Below, in pieces: positions 24,540 to 33,068 of a DNA stretch of 64,000 nucleotides. The notes under the pieces are model-generated. The model made no database searches. It was not told the DNA's origin and saw only the letters and a program-made list of their open reading frames with translations. Every line of letters starts with the position of its first letter. Position 1 is the stretch's first letter. The stretch is taken from NCBI GenBank assembly GCA_012026975.1, contig VEPG01000071.1:37153-101152 (forward strand), in the 5' to 3' direction. Position numbers and translations under genes: made by a program. This DNA comes from Desulfuromonas sp. (GTDB lineage Bacteria; Desulfobacterota; Desulfuromonadia; Desulfuromonadales; BM103).

Positions 24540-25070
24540 TCAGTGTGTCGCCGGGAAAGGGGTGAGCTCGGCGCGAGCCTGTTCGTAGCGGTTCCGGTCG
24601 TCTGCCGAGAAGCAACAGAATATCACCTGTTCCGGGATCGGATGGGTGAGGAGGAACGCCCGGACCTCGCGCAAGGCGATGCGGCAGGCGCGCTCGAACG
24701 GAAAGCGGTAGACGCCGGTGCTGATCGAAGGAAAGGCGATGCTTTTGACCCCGTGTGAGGCTGCCAGCGTCAGGCTGTTGCGGTAGCAGGCGGCCAGCAG
24801 GGTGTCCTCGTTGTGGTCGCCGCCGTGCCAGACCGGGCCGACGGTATGGATGACGAAGCGCGCCGGCAGCCGGTATCCCTTGGTCAGCCTGGCCTCGCCG
24901 GTCGGGCAGCCGCCGAGGGTGCGGCACTCGGCCAGCAGCTCCGGGCAGGCGGCTCGATGGATGGCGCCATCGACGCCACCGCCGCCGAGCAGCGAACTGT
25001 TGGCGGCATTGACGATGGCATCAACGTCCAGGGTGGTAATGTCGGCCTGGAGGATTTCGATGCTCGGCAT
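24540..25070 (-). CDS. Macrodomain protein, putative O-acetyl-ADP-ribose deacetylase
   Basis: The 176-residue protein is one macrodomain of the YmdB/MacroD type. It shows [20 protein letters not shown], split [14 protein letters not shown] and [23 protein letters not shown]; the [22 protein letters not shown] strand; and [14 protein letters not shown]. The ADP-ribose pocket residues (Asn-Ala-Ala-Asn, Gly-rich GGGGVD, Gly-Val-Tyr) are intact. It should hydrolyse O-acetyl-ADP-ribose or ADP-ribosylated groups in the cytoplasm. GGAGGGG precedes the ATG at 25070. The downstream PLP enzyme begins right after its stop. Confidence 0.92.
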   Translation of the reverse strand: MPSIEILQADITTLDVDAIVNAANSSLLGGGGVDGAIHRAACPELLAECRTLGGCPTGEARLTKGYRLPARFVIHTVGPVWHGGDHNEDTLLAACYRNSLTLAASHGVKSIAFPSISTGVYRFPFERACRIALREVRAFLLTHPIPEQVIFCCFSADDRNRYEQARAELTPFPATH

Positions 25071-25083
25071 AACCCCTCCGCCG

Positions 25084-25191
25084 TCACCCCTGTTTGGCGA
25101 AGCTGTCCGCCGCCGCGCACTTTTCGCACTTGCGCGGCTTGCAGCGGCCTTCCTTTTCGTGTCCGCATTTGGCGCATTTCCAAGTGGCCAT
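25084..25191 (-). CDS. 35-residue RCKP-type rubredoxin-like zinc ribbon
   Basis: The small frame [20 protein letters not shown]... has two Cys pairs: CAKC at 6-9 and the [10 protein letters not shown] unit at 16-25. It is the C-terminal rubredoxin-like ribbon seen in rubrerythrin-type proteins, here alone. GGGG lies about 9 bases before the ATG. The stop is 13 bases from the macrodomain start. It probably binds Zn or Fe; partner unknown. Confidence 0.75.
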   Translation of the reverse strand: MATWKCAKCGHEKEGRCKPRKCEKCAAADSFAKQG

Positions 25192-25233
25192 GATGATGCC
25201 CCTTTTTTACGAGTGGGTTGAGAGGGTGGTTCG

Positions 25234-25286
25234 AGGTTAAAGGTCAAAGGTACAAGGTAAATTCTTTAACCTTTAGCCTTTAACCT
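25234..25286. repeat. Imperfect palindrome between small zinc-ribbon genes
   Basis: AGGTTAAAGGTCAAAGGTA at the left pairs with TAACCTTTAGCCTTTAACCT at the right around an AT-rich centre. It may be a terminator of the gene at 25299 or a small dispersed repeat. Confidence 0.6.
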
Positions 25287-25298
25287 TGAGCCTGTCGC

Positions 25299-25484
25299 TT
25301 ATTTCGGCAGCGGGCTGGGGTTGCACAAGTCGCCTTCACGGTCGGCGCGGGCGCCGCAGTTGTGGCAGACGTAGCTGGGAGTTCGGCTGCGGGCGGCCAT
25401 TTCATCGAGCAGCCCTTTTTTCTTCAGCTTGCAGAAGTGCAGATCATGCAGCTCCGGGTCGCGACAGACGGGCGGGTCGGACAT
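25299..25484 (-). CDS. Small zinc-ribbon protein
   Basis: The ATG at 25484 has GGAGG 6 bases upstream, so I prefer it over the ATG 39 bases earlier. The 61 residues include a first Cys (VCRDPELHDLHFCKLKKKG) and a CHNCGAR ribbon with a later LCNPSPLP. The order C-x11-C...C-x2-C-x9-C suggests one metal site. It is a stand-alone small protein common in this bacterial group in my experience of the pattern; function unknown. Confidence 0.7.
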   Translation of the reverse strand: MSDPPVCRDPELHDLHFCKLKKKGLLDEMAARSRTPSYVCHNCGARADREGDLCNPSPLPK

Positions 25485-25546
25485 GGCTACCTCCGTAAGG
25501 TTGATTACCTTGTCCTCTATCATACCATCCGGCGTCGGGAAAGGAA

Positions 25547-26110
25547 CTACTCTTCGGCGAGCAGAATCGCCTCGGCCACCTCGCGCAGCGACTTGCGCTT
25601 GTCCATGGCCAGCTTCTGCAGGCGGCGGAAGGCGCTCGGCTCGTCCATGCCGCGCTTCATCAGCACCCCCTTGGCCCGGTCGACCAGCTTGCGGGTTTCC
25701 AGCGCTTCGCGCAGCTTGCCGACTTCGTCGCGGAGACTGACCAGCTCGACAAATTGATGGATCGCCAGGTCGACGGCGACCAGCAACTGCTCGGCGCGCA
25801 CCGGTTTGACCACGAAATTCATCACGCCGGCGAGGCGGGCGCGCTCGACGGTGGCGGTATCCGCGGTGGCGGTGAGCAGAACCACCGGAATCGGTTTGAG
25901 CTTGCTGATTTTTTCAGCAACGGTGATGCCGTCGATGCCTGGCATGCCGACATCCATGACCACCAACAGGATCTCCTGGTGGCGGACCAGTTCCAGGGCG
26001 CGGCTGCCGTCGCCTGCTTCGAGGATCTCGTCGAAGCCGTAATGGTCAAGGATTTCAGCGACCTGCCGCCGCAACAGCGGTTCGTCATCAACAATCAGGG
26101 CACGGCGCAT
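25547..26110 (-). CDS. Response regulator with ANTAR RNA-binding output
   Basis: The 187-residue protein has an N-terminal receiver (about 1-118, Asp53 in VVMDVGMPGIDG, Lys in VVKPV) and a short coiled-coil linker. A C-terminal ANTAR domain follows (about 135-185; LVDRAKGVLMKRGMDEPSAF, LQKLAMDKRKSLREVAEAI). ANTAR regulators bind paired RNA hexaloop hairpins and stop termination. No target hairpin pair is obvious in the adjacent leaders. It lies downstream of the Cache kinase gene on the same strand, 94 bases away, with a possible own sigma-54 promoter. Confidence 0.9.
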   Translation of the reverse strand: MRRALIVDDEPLLRRQVAEILDHYGFDEILEAGDGSRALELVRHQEILLVVMDVGMPGIDGITVAEKISKLKPIPVVLLTATADTATVERARLAGVMNFVVKPVRAEQLLVAVDLAIHQFVELVSLRDEVGKLREALETRKLVDRAKGVLMKRGMDEPSAFRRLQKLAMDKRKSLREVAEAILLAEE

Positions 26111-26156
26111 GGTGTCATCTCCGGAAATTTGCCTGGTGAAGCTGTCCAGGAATTAT

Positions 26157-26171
26157 GCATCAGCAGTGCCG
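26157..26171 (-). promoter_or_regulatory. Weak candidate sigma-54 promoter
   Basis: On the minus strand CGGCACTGCTGATGC keeps GG and GC with 10-base separation but has one mismatch in each box. It is 47 bases before the ANTAR regulator start. Confidence 0.3.
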
Positions 26172-26203
26172 AAATGCCGGGACTTGGCCGCGCCCGCGTA
26201 AAA

Positions 26204-28153
26204 TCAGCGAGACAACGGCAGGGTGACGCTGAAGACCGCGCCGGGGCCGTCGCTGCGGTTGGCGGCCTCGATCTGCCCGCCGTGCTCCTGAATGATGCCA
26301 TAGGAGACCGACAGGCCGAGGCCGGTCCCCTGCGGTTTGGTGGTGTAAAAGGGGGTGAACAGGCGCTCGCCGGCCTCGGCCGCCAGCCCCGGCCCGGTGT
26401 CGAGCACCCGCGTGCGACAGCAATGTACGTCCGCCGTGGTTTCGAGCGTCAGGACGCCGGCGCCGGCCATGGCCTGCAGGGCGTTGAGAATCAGGTTGGT
26501 GAAGACCTGGCGCAACTGGTCGCCGTCGGCGTGCAGGATGATGCCGGACTGGCAGCGGCGCTCGATGGTCATCCCGGTCAAGGGCAACTGGTGGCCGATC
26601 TGTTCGACGATGTCGTCGAGCAGGGGGGCCTGTTCGACCGGCCCCGGCGTGTTCCCCTGCCGCCGTGAAAAGCTGCGGAGTTGGCCGACGATCCGTTCGA
26701 TGCGGGTGGTCTGTTTGAGAATGACGCCGACCTCCTCCTGGGTGCCGGCCGCTTCCGGCAGGGACATCTGCAGGAGTTCGGCGTTGCCGCGGATGATGGC
26801 CAGGGGATTGTTGATCTCGTGGGCGACGCCGGCGGCCAGCAGGCCGACCTCGGCCAGGCGTTCGGCCTGCGCCAGCTCCCGCCCCTTCTCCTCCAGTTCG
26901 GCGGTGCGCCGGGCAACCTTCTCCTCCAGCGTCCGGTTCAGGGTGTTGATCTCGTCCTCGCGTTCGCACAGCCGTTCGGCCATGATGTTGAATTCCTCGG
27001 CCAGCGTGGCAATTTCGTCATGGCCGCTGACCGGGATGGCGGCATGGCGTTCCCCCGAAGCGATGCGCCGGGCGCCTTCGGCCAGGATCCGGATGGGGCG
27101 GGCGAGGCGGCCGCTGAGCCAGCCGGCGAGGGAGAGGCCGACCAGCGCACCGCCTATCAGGACCACGGCGAACAGGAGGTTGGTGCGCGAGCGCATGGCC
27201 AGAAACGGGGCTTCCGGCATCCCCACATAGAGGGCGCCGACCACCGTTCCTCCCGGATCGCGCAGCGGCGTGTAGGCCGACATGAACCAGTCGTTGTAGA
27301 CGAAGGCCCGACCGTTCCACGGCGTTCCCTGCTTCAGAACGACCTCCCGGACCGCCTCGGACATCAGGGTGCCGATGGCGCGCTCGCCCCGCTCGTCGCG
27401 GACACTGGTGGCGATGCGCAGATCGCCGAGGAAGACGGTGGCCACCCCGCCGGGGGCGCCGCCGAAAACGATGCGGGTGAGGTCGTCGACCAGGGTGCTG
27501 TCGGCGTTGAGCAGTACCCCCGCCTGCAGGGCGCCGATGATCGTGCCGCTGCGGTCGCGCACCGGCGCGGCCGCCTGCAGGAACAGCCCCTGCTCCTCGA
27601 CGGCCTTGCTGTAGCGCGAGGCCAGCTCGGTGGGGCGAACGGTGATGCGGGCACGGGCCGCCAGTTCCGGGTGCTCCCGTTGCATCTGCTCGGGGACGAG
27701 CCGCACGATGCCGCCCCCGCCGTTGCCGGCGAGGGCCTTGGCGACGAGGGGGTCATGCAGGCCGCGGTCGCCGGTGATGCCGGGGTTGGCCACCCGGTAG
27801 ACGACCATGCCGTAGCGGTTGATGACGTTGAGGAAGGTCAGGCGCTCGTTGCGCAGCACCATCCCCAGGACGCCCTCCATCTGGCCGACGCCGTCGCGCT
27901 GCAGGGCATCGCCCATCTCGGGAGCGAGTGCCGTCAGGGCGGTGATCTCCTCCAGGCGTTCGATTTCATGGCGGAAGAGCTTGCCGGCCGTGGCGAGCTT
28001 GACGTCGACCTGCCGTTGGGCGTCGTCGACCAGTTGCGTGGTGATCAGCGACATGCCGATCAGCCAGCAGGCAGCGATGGCGCCGACCAGCGGCAGCAGC
28101 GTGGCGAGGCCGAGCTTCAGGCGGATGGAGGTGCGCAGGCGCCGGCGCATCAA
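26204..28153 (-). CDS. Membrane histidine kinase with double Cache sensor
   Basis: The 649-residue protein has a first membrane helix (about 15-35), a periplasmic Cache region (about 40-320) and a second membrane helix (about 328-350). HAMP follows, then a coiled coil rich in Glu and the kinase core. The Cache is the Cache_3/Cache_2 type (GVATVFLGDLRIATSVRDERG... NDWFMSAYTPLRDPGG). The HisKA His445 sits in GVAHEINNPLAI; HATPase has LILNALQA, DTGPGL and GTGLGLS. The ATG at 28153 overlaps the stop of the NtrC-type regulator by 4 bases. The pair is divergent from hybS, so it probably controls hydrogenase in answer to a periplasmic small molecule or metabolic state. Confidence 0.92.
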   Translation of the reverse strand: MMRRRLRTSIRLKLGLATLLPLVGAIAACWLIGMSLITTQLVDDAQRQVDVKLATAGKLFRHEIERLEEITALTALAPEMGDALQRDGVGQMEGVLGMVLRNERLTFLNVINRYGMVVYRVANPGITGDRGLHDPLVAKALAGNGGGGIVRLVPEQMQREHPELAARARITVRPTELASRYSKAVEEQGLFLQAAAPVRDRSGTIIGALQAGVLLNADSTLVDDLTRIVFGGAPGGVATVFLGDLRIATSVRDERGERAIGTLMSEAVREVVLKQGTPWNGRAFVYNDWFMSAYTPLRDPGGTVVGALYVGMPEAPFLAMRSRTNLLFAVVLIGGALVGLSLAGWLSGRLARPIRILAEGARRIASGERHAAIPVSGHDEIATLAEEFNIMAERLCEREDEINTLNRTLEEKVARRTAELEEKGRELAQAERLAEVGLLAAGVAHEINNPLAIIRGNAELLQMSLPEAAGTQEEVGVILKQTTRIERIVGQLRSFSRRQGNTPGPVEQAPLLDDIVEQIGHQLPLTGMTIERRCQSGIILHADGDQLRQVFTNLILNALQAMAGAGVLTLETTADVHCCRTRVLDTGPGLAAEAGERLFTPFYTTKPQGTGLGLSVSYGIIQEHGGQIEAANRSDGPGAVFSVTLPLSR

Positions 28154-29511
28154 CGCCCCGACTCAGTCAGGCCGAATTCGACGATCTTGCGATCGAGGGT
28201 CTTGCGGGAGATGCCGAGGATCTCGGCGGTGCGGCTCTTGTGGAAGCCGGTCTGGCGCAGAACCCCGGCGATGTGCTGGCGTTCGACCACCTCCAGCGCC
28301 ACCAGCGGGCGCTCCGCCGCGCTCTCCGGCAACGCGGGGGAGCGGAACAGCGGCAGGACGTCGCTGCCGACCAGCGGGGCGCGGGTCAGGATGGCGGCCC
28401 GTTCGACGATATTCTCCAGCTCGCGGACGTTCCCCGGCCAGGCATAGTCGGTCAGGCGGCGCAGCGCGTCGGCCTCGAAACCGTGGATCTCCTTGCGCAG
28501 CTTTGCGGCGCAGCGGCGCAGGAAGAAGAGCGCCAGCGGCTCGATGTCCTCCGGGCGCTCGCGCAGCGGCGGCAGTTCCAGGGTGATGACGTTGAGCCGG
28601 AAATAGAGGTCCTCGCGGAAGCGCCCGGCGGCGACCTCCCGGAGCAGATCCTTGTTGGTGGCCGCCACCAGGCGCCCGTCAGCGCTGCGCGGGCGGGTGG
28701 TGCCCACCGGGGTGTAGTCGCGCTCCTGGATCACGCGCAGCAGCTTGGCCTGGACGGCCGGGCTCATCTCCGCCACTTCGTCGAGCAGCAGCGTCCCCCC
28801 CTCGGCTTCCTCAAGCAACCCTTTCTGATTGGCAATCGCCCCCGTGAAGGCGCCGCGGACGTGGCCGAACAGCTGGCTCTCCAGGAGATTGTCGGCCAGG
28901 GTCGCGCAGTTGAGCGAGACAAAGGATTTCTCCCGGCGGGGGCTGTGGCGGTGCAGCAGGCGGGCGATCAGTTCCTTGCCGGTCCCCGATTCGCCGGTGA
29001 TCAGGATGTTGGCGTCGCTGGCAGCGACCTGCAGGGTCAAATCAAAGATCTCGCGAAAGCGCCGGTTGCGAAAGATGATCTCGCCGGGTGGAGACTGCCG
29101 GTTCAGCTGGTCGCGCAACTCGCGGTTTTCCAGGGCCAGGCGCCGATGCTCCAGGGCGTTGTCGATGACGCCCAGCACCTTCTCCTTGGGGAACGGCTTG
29201 GTCAGGTAGTCGTAGGCACCGAGCTTGACCGCCTGCACCGCATCGTCGATGGCACCGAAGGCGCTCATCACCACCACCGGGATCTCCGGCGCCAGTTTCC
29301 TGATCCGGCGCAGAACCTGGAGACCGTCGAGGTCGGGCATGCGCACATCCTGCAGGATCAGCCCGATCTCCTCGTCGCCCCGCTCTTCCAGCTTGGCCAG
29401 CAGGTCGGTTCCGCGCAGGAACGTCTCCACCTGGTAGCCGCGGTGCTGCAGGAGCTTCTTCAGGTAGATCAGGATCTCCTCTTCGTCGTCGCACAGCAAC
29501 AGCCGGGTCAT
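28150..29511 (-). CDS. Sigma-54-dependent response regulator (NtrC family), likely hydrogenase regulator
   Basis: I place the start at 29511 (MTRLLLCDDE), with AGAGAGG upstream. The 453-residue protein has a receiver (Asp55 in LQDVRMPDLDG, Lys in YLTKPFP), an AAA+ domain with Walker A GESGTGKE, the sigma-54 contact loop GAFTGA and a Fis-type helix-turn-helix at the end (HKSRTAEILGISRKTLDRK). All parts are intact. It is cotranscribed with the Cache kinase. The divergent gap holds a sigma-54 promoter in front of hybS and a palindrome near its own start, so it most likely activates the hyb-hyp genes and may control itself. Confidence 0.93.
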   Translation of the reverse strand: MTRLLLCDDEEEILIYLKKLLQHRGYQVETFLRGTDLLAKLEERGDEEIGLILQDVRMPDLDGLQVLRRIRKLAPEIPVVVMSAFGAIDDAVQAVKLGAYDYLTKPFPKEKVLGVIDNALEHRRLALENRELRDQLNRQSPPGEIIFRNRRFREIFDLTLQVAASDANILITGESGTGKELIARLLHRHSPRREKSFVSLNCATLADNLLESQLFGHVRGAFTGAIANQKGLLEEAEGGTLLLDEVAEMSPAVQAKLLRVIQERDYTPVGTTRPRSADGRLVAATNKDLLREVAAGRFREDLYFRLNVITLELPPLRERPEDIEPLALFFLRRCAAKLRKEIHGFEADALRRLTDYAWPGNVRELENIVERAAILTRAPLVGSDVLPLFRSPALPESAAERPLVALEVVERQHIAGVLRQTGFHKSRTAEILGISRKTLDRKIVEFGLTESGR

Positions 29512-29525
29512 CGCAGCCTCTCTTT

Positions 29526-29550
29526 CGGACAGAATGATACATGTCCGGAC
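29526..29550. promoter_or_regulatory. Palindromic candidate activator-binding site
   Basis: CGGACA and TGTCCG face each other across 10 bases, and GTCCGGAC is itself a perfect 8-bp palindrome. It lies 88-112 bases upstream of the hyb -24 box and just before the start of the NtrC-type regulator gene, a usual place for an upstream activator site. Confidence 0.5.
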
Positions 29551-29637
29551 AAAATGACGCAACCAGTTGTGGGCTGCCGGGGCCGGCAGCCGGCGAGGAT
29601 GAAGTTAACCTAATGATTTTACAGGTGGTCGTTGCGA

Positions 29638-29652
29638 TGGCACGGGCCTTGC
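29638..29652 (+). promoter_or_regulatory. Sigma-54 promoter of the hyb operon
   Basis: TGGCACGGGCCTTGC matches the -24/-12 consensus (TGGCACG-N4-TTGC) at every fixed base. The predicted start is near 29664, leaving a leader of about 64 bases with AAGGAG before hybS. Confidence 0.85.
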
Positions 29653-29727
29653 CAACAGGAGAGTGACGTTTTGCGTGCGCCCGGACTTTCCGGGCGTCGT
29701 CTATGCCCTGCCATCAAGGAGTAGATC

Positions 29728-30840
29728 ATGGAGAGAGACAGCTGGGGTCGCGACGTTTCGCGACGGGATTTCATGAAGACGTGCATGACGGTCTCCGCCA
29801 TGCTCGGCCTGCCGTTCGGCATGGCCGAACAGGTGGCCGCGGCGGCCATGGCCGACGGCCGGCCGGCGGTGATCTGGCTGCACTTCCAGGAGTGCACCGG
29901 CTGTTCCGAATCGCTGCTGCGCGCCAGCCATCCGACCGTGGCGACGCTGCTGCTGGAGACGATCTCCCTCGATTATCATGAAACCCTGATGGCCGGTGCC
30001 GGCCATCAGGCGGAAGCCGCGCTGCAGTCCTCGATGCAGGCCAATCGAGGCAAATACCTGCTGGTTGTCGAGGGGGCGATCCCGACCCGGCAGGCCGGCA
30101 TCTTCTGCAAGGTCGCCGGCAAGACCGCGCTGGAGTCGCTGCAGGAGGCCGCCGCCGGCGCCCAGGCGATCGTCAGCATCGGCACCTGCGCCAGCTTCGG
30201 CGGCATCCAGTCCGCCGCGCCCAACCCGACCGGGGCGGTGGGGGTCGGCGACGTTATCAAGGACAAGCCGATCATCAACCTTCCCGGCTGCCCCCCCAAC
30301 CCCTACAACCTGCTGTCAACCATCCTCTATTTCATGACCTTCAACAAACTCCCCGAACTGGACGGCATGAGCCGCCCGAAGTTCGCCTACGGCCGCAAAC
30401 TGCACGAGCATTGCGAACGCCGGCCGCACTTCGACGCCGGCCGCTTCGCCCAGGCCTTTGGCGACGAGGGGCACAGCCAGGGGCACTGTCTCTACAAGCT
30501 GGGGTGCAAGGGGCCGGCGACCTACGCCAACTGCTCGGTCAACCGCTTCAACGACATCGGCGTCTGGCCGGTCGCGGTCGGCCATCCGTGCATCGGCTGC
30601 ACCGAACCGACGATCCTGTTCAACACGGCCATCGCCGACAAGGTGCAGATCCACGAGCCGACCCCCTTCGACAGCTACGCCCCCGTCGATCTGAAAGAGA
30701 AGGGGAAGGGACCGGACCCGCTCACCACCGGCATCGTCGGTCTGGCGGCCGGTTCGGCCATCGGGGCCGGCGCCGTGGTGGCCCGGCGCCTCCCCGGCGC
30801 CGGCGGGACAGAGGAGGACGGTCATGGCCCGACCGACTAG
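29728..30840 (+). CDS. hybS: [NiFe] hydrogenase small subunit HybS (HybO-like)
   Basis: This electron-transfer subunit carries three Fe-S clusters and passes electrons from the Ni-Fe site. The 370-residue protein has a twin-arginine signal (VSRRDFMKTC), the proximal-cluster motif ECTGCSES and the later GTCASFGG and LPGCPPNPYN. The distal-cluster and medial-cluster Cys/His sets follow (CLYKLGCKGP, CSVNRFND and HPCIGCTEP). A C-terminal hydrophobic helix (TTGIVGLAAGSAIGAGAVVA) anchors it to the periplasmic face of the membrane. AAGGAG precedes the ATG by 7 bases. It is the first gene after the sigma-54 promoter and overlaps hybA by 17 bases. Confidence 0.95.
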   Translation: MERDSWGRDVSRRDFMKTCMTVSAMLGLPFGMAEQVAAAAMADGRPAVIWLHFQECTGCSESLLRASHPTVATLLLETISLDYHETLMAGAGHQAEAALQSSMQANRGKYLLVVEGAIPTRQAGIFCKVAGKTALESLQEAAAGAQAIVSIGTCASFGGIQSAAPNPTGAVGVGDVIKDKPIINLPGCPPNPYNLLSTILYFMTFNKLPELDGMSRPKFAYGRKLHEHCERRPHFDAGRFAQAFGDEGHSQGHCLYKLGCKGPATYANCSVNRFNDIGVWPVAVGHPCIGCTEPTILFNTAIADKVQIHEPTPFDSYAPVDLKEKGKGPDPLTTGIVGLAAGSAIGAGAVVARRLPGAGGTEEDGHGPTD

Positions 30841-31771
30841 ACGCGGCTTCCTGGTCGGCCTGGCCGCGGGCTCGGTCTCCCTGGCCTGCGGCGGCGTGGC
30901 CGCCGCCATCGAGTCCGGCGGCGATGCGGCGGAGCGCGGGGAGGGGGAGCTGGGAATGCTCTACGACGCCACCCGCTGTGTCGGCTGCAAGGCGTGCATG
31001 GCCGCGTGCAAGCGGGTCAACGGTGACTACGGTTCGCTGGCCTACGAACGGGCAGCCTTCGATCCGGACGGGCTGTGGGACGCGCCGCAGGACCTCTCCG
31101 GCTCGACCCGCACCCTGATCAAGCTCTTCAAGCAGTCCGACCGTGAGTGGTCGTACGTCAAGTACTCGTGCATGCACTGCCGCAAGCCGTCGTGCGTGTC
31201 GGTCTGCCCGGTCAGCGCCATGACCCGGGATCCCCTCACCGGCGTGGTCGACTACAACAAGAACACCTGCATCGGCTGCCGCTACTGCCAGGTGGCCTGC
31301 GCCTTCAACATCCCGCGCTTTCAGTGGGAGAGCGCCACTCCGCAGATCGTCAAGTGCGACCTGTGCGTCCACACCAACCTGGCGAAGAAAGGGGTCACCG
31401 CCTGCGCCGAGGCCTGCCCGGCCGGAGCCATCCGTTTCGGCAAGCGCAGCGAACTGCTCAGCGAAGCCCGGCGGCGCCTTGATGAAAAGCCCGGCCTCTA
31501 CATCAACCACATCTACGGCGAGCACGAGGTGGGCGGGACCAATCACCTCTACCTCGCCGCCATGCAGTTCAGCCAGCTCGGCCTGCCGCAGCTCCCCGCC
31601 ACGCCGCCGGCGGAGTTCTCCGAGAAGATCCAGCACACCATCTACAAGGGGTTCGTCGCCCCGGTCGCGCTTTACGGGACGCTGTGCTGGCTGGCCCTGC
31701 GCAACCTGAAGAAGTCGCCGCCGCACGCCGACCGCATCGGGGAAGACGGGGAGATCAACCATGAGTCATGA
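30824..31771 (+). CDS. hybA: Periplasmic ferredoxin-type hydrogenase subunit HybA
   Basis: The 315-residue protein has a Tat signal (TRRGFLVGLAAG) and four 4Fe-4S motifs of the DMSO-reductase-B type (CVGCKACMAACKR; CMHCRKPSCVSVCP; CIGCRYCQVACAF; CDLCVH...CAEACP). A C-terminal hydrophobic segment (about 275-295) anchors it. It carries electrons between HybS and the membrane quinone subunit HybB. Its ATG lies inside hybS and its end overlaps hybB by 11 bases, so the operon is tightly coupled. Confidence 0.95.
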   Translation: MARPTRRGFLVGLAAGSVSLACGGVAAAIESGGDAAERGEGELGMLYDATRCVGCKACMAACKRVNGDYGSLAYERAAFDPDGLWDAPQDLSGSTRTLIKLFKQSDREWSYVKYSCMHCRKPSCVSVCPVSAMTRDPLTGVVDYNKNTCIGCRYCQVACAFNIPRFQWESATPQIVKCDLCVHTNLAKKGVTACAEACPAGAIRFGKRSELLSEARRRLDEKPGLYINHIYGEHEVGGTNHLYLAAMQFSQLGLPQLPATPPAEFSEKIQHTIYKGFVAPVALYGTLCWLALRNLKKSPPHADRIGEDGEINHES

Positions 31772-33044
31772 CGATTTTCAGCGCCACGAGGCGAGCATCC
31801 TGACCCCGGCCTTCTTCGCGTTGCTGCTGCTGACGCTGATCGGCTTCTTCCTGGTCGCCCTGCGCTTCATCAAAGGGATCGGCGCCGTCTCCAACATGAG
31901 CGACGGCTACCCGTGGGGGATCTGGATCACCTACGACGTCGCCACCGGCACGGCCATCGCCTGCGGCGGCTATGCCATGGCGATCCTGGTCTACATCCGC
32001 AACCAGATGAGCTACCACCCGATGATCCGCTCGGCGGTGCTGACCAGTCTGTTCGGCTACGGCCTGGCCGGCTTCTCGGTGATGGTCGACGTCGGCCGGC
32101 CGTGGAACGCCTACAACTTCTTCATCCCGTCGAAGTGGCAGGTCAACTCGGCGATGTTCGAGGTGGCTCTGTGCGTCATGGCCTACACCACGGTGCTGCT
32201 GATCGAATTCCTGCCGGCGCTGCTGACCCGCCTGGAGGAGGCCGACAGCAAAAGCCTGCGGCGCCTGGCCGAACGGCTGCACCGCAGCACCGGCGTCGCC
32301 CCGGAGCGGCTGACGACGCGCATCGAGTGGGCCAGGGCCGGCGCCGCCTGGCTGCGGCCGCGCCTCGACAAGGTGCTGATCTTCATCATCGTCCTCGGCA
32401 TCACCCTGCCGACCATGCACCAGTCGTCGCTCGGCTCGCTGCTGCTGATCGCCTCGACCAAGCTGCACCCCTTGTGGCACACTGGCTTTCTGCCGTTGCT
32501 CTTTTTGATCAACTGCGTCTACATCGGCTATTCGATCTGCATCCTCGAATCGGTCCTCTCCTCCTACGCCTTCAAGCGCCCCTTCGAGACCAAGGAACTG
32601 GCCGGGCTGGCCGCGATCATCCCCTGGGTGACAGTCATCTGGCTGTCGGTGGTCTTCGGCGACCTGCTCTGGCGCGGCCAGTTGGGGAAGATCCTTGTCC
32701 TGGACTTCTACGCGGGCTTCTTTCTGCTGGAGATCGCCCTGATCGGCACCGGCTCCTTCATCCTCTTCTCGGCGGCCAACCGCCGCTCGGTGCGCTGGCT
32801 GTTCGTGTCGGCGGCGCTGATCGTCATCGGCGGCGCCCTCTACCGCTTCAACGTCTACCTGATCGGCTTCAACCCCGGGAAAGGGTGGCGCTACTTCCCG
32901 TCCCTGGCCGAGTTCATGGTTACCATCGGCATCATCGCCTTCGAGATCCTCTGTTACAAGGTGCTGGTCAAGCTCCTGCCGGTCCTGCCGCGCCTGCACG
33001 GCCGCGACCACGCCCCGGCTCCACCCCTCCCGCAATCCAACTGA
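31761..33044 (+). CDS. hybB: Integral membrane quinone-reactive subunit HybB (NrfD family)
   Basis: The 427-residue protein has about ten membrane helices and no heme-binding Cys motif. It belongs to the NrfD/PsrC family that binds quinone and links Hyb-type hydrogenases to the menaquinone pool. Supporting pieces are the N-terminal helix pair, SDGYPWGIWITYDVATGTA, and MVDVGRPWNAYNFF. It overlaps hybA and precedes hybL by 24 bases. The C-terminus is proline-rich and cytoplasmic. Confidence 0.93.
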   Translation: MSHDDFQRHEASILTPAFFALLLLTLIGFFLVALRFIKGIGAVSNMSDGYPWGIWITYDVATGTAIACGGYAMAILVYIRNQMSYHPMIRSAVLTSLFGYGLAGFSVMVDVGRPWNAYNFFIPSKWQVNSAMFEVALCVMAYTTVLLIEFLPALLTRLEEADSKSLRRLAERLHRSTGVAPERLTTRIEWARAGAAWLRPRLDKVLIFIIVLGITLPTMHQSSLGSLLLIASTKLHPLWHTGFLPLLFLINCVYIGYSICILESVLSSYAFKRPFETKELAGLAAIIPWVTVIWLSVVFGDLLWRGQLGKILVLDFYAGFFLLEIALIGTGSFILFSAANRRSVRWLFVSAALIVIGGALYRFNVYLIGFNPGKGWRYFPSLAEFMVTIGIIAFEILCYKVLVKLLPVLPRLHGRDHAPAPPLPQSN

Positions 33045-33068
33045 TTGCTACCTTCAGGAGAGAATGAT

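Noticed and set aside
26681-29613. Long plus-strand frames opposite the hydrogenase-associated kinase and regulator
   Set aside because: The minus strand encodes complete kinase and NtrC proteins; the plus frames are low-complexity shadows.
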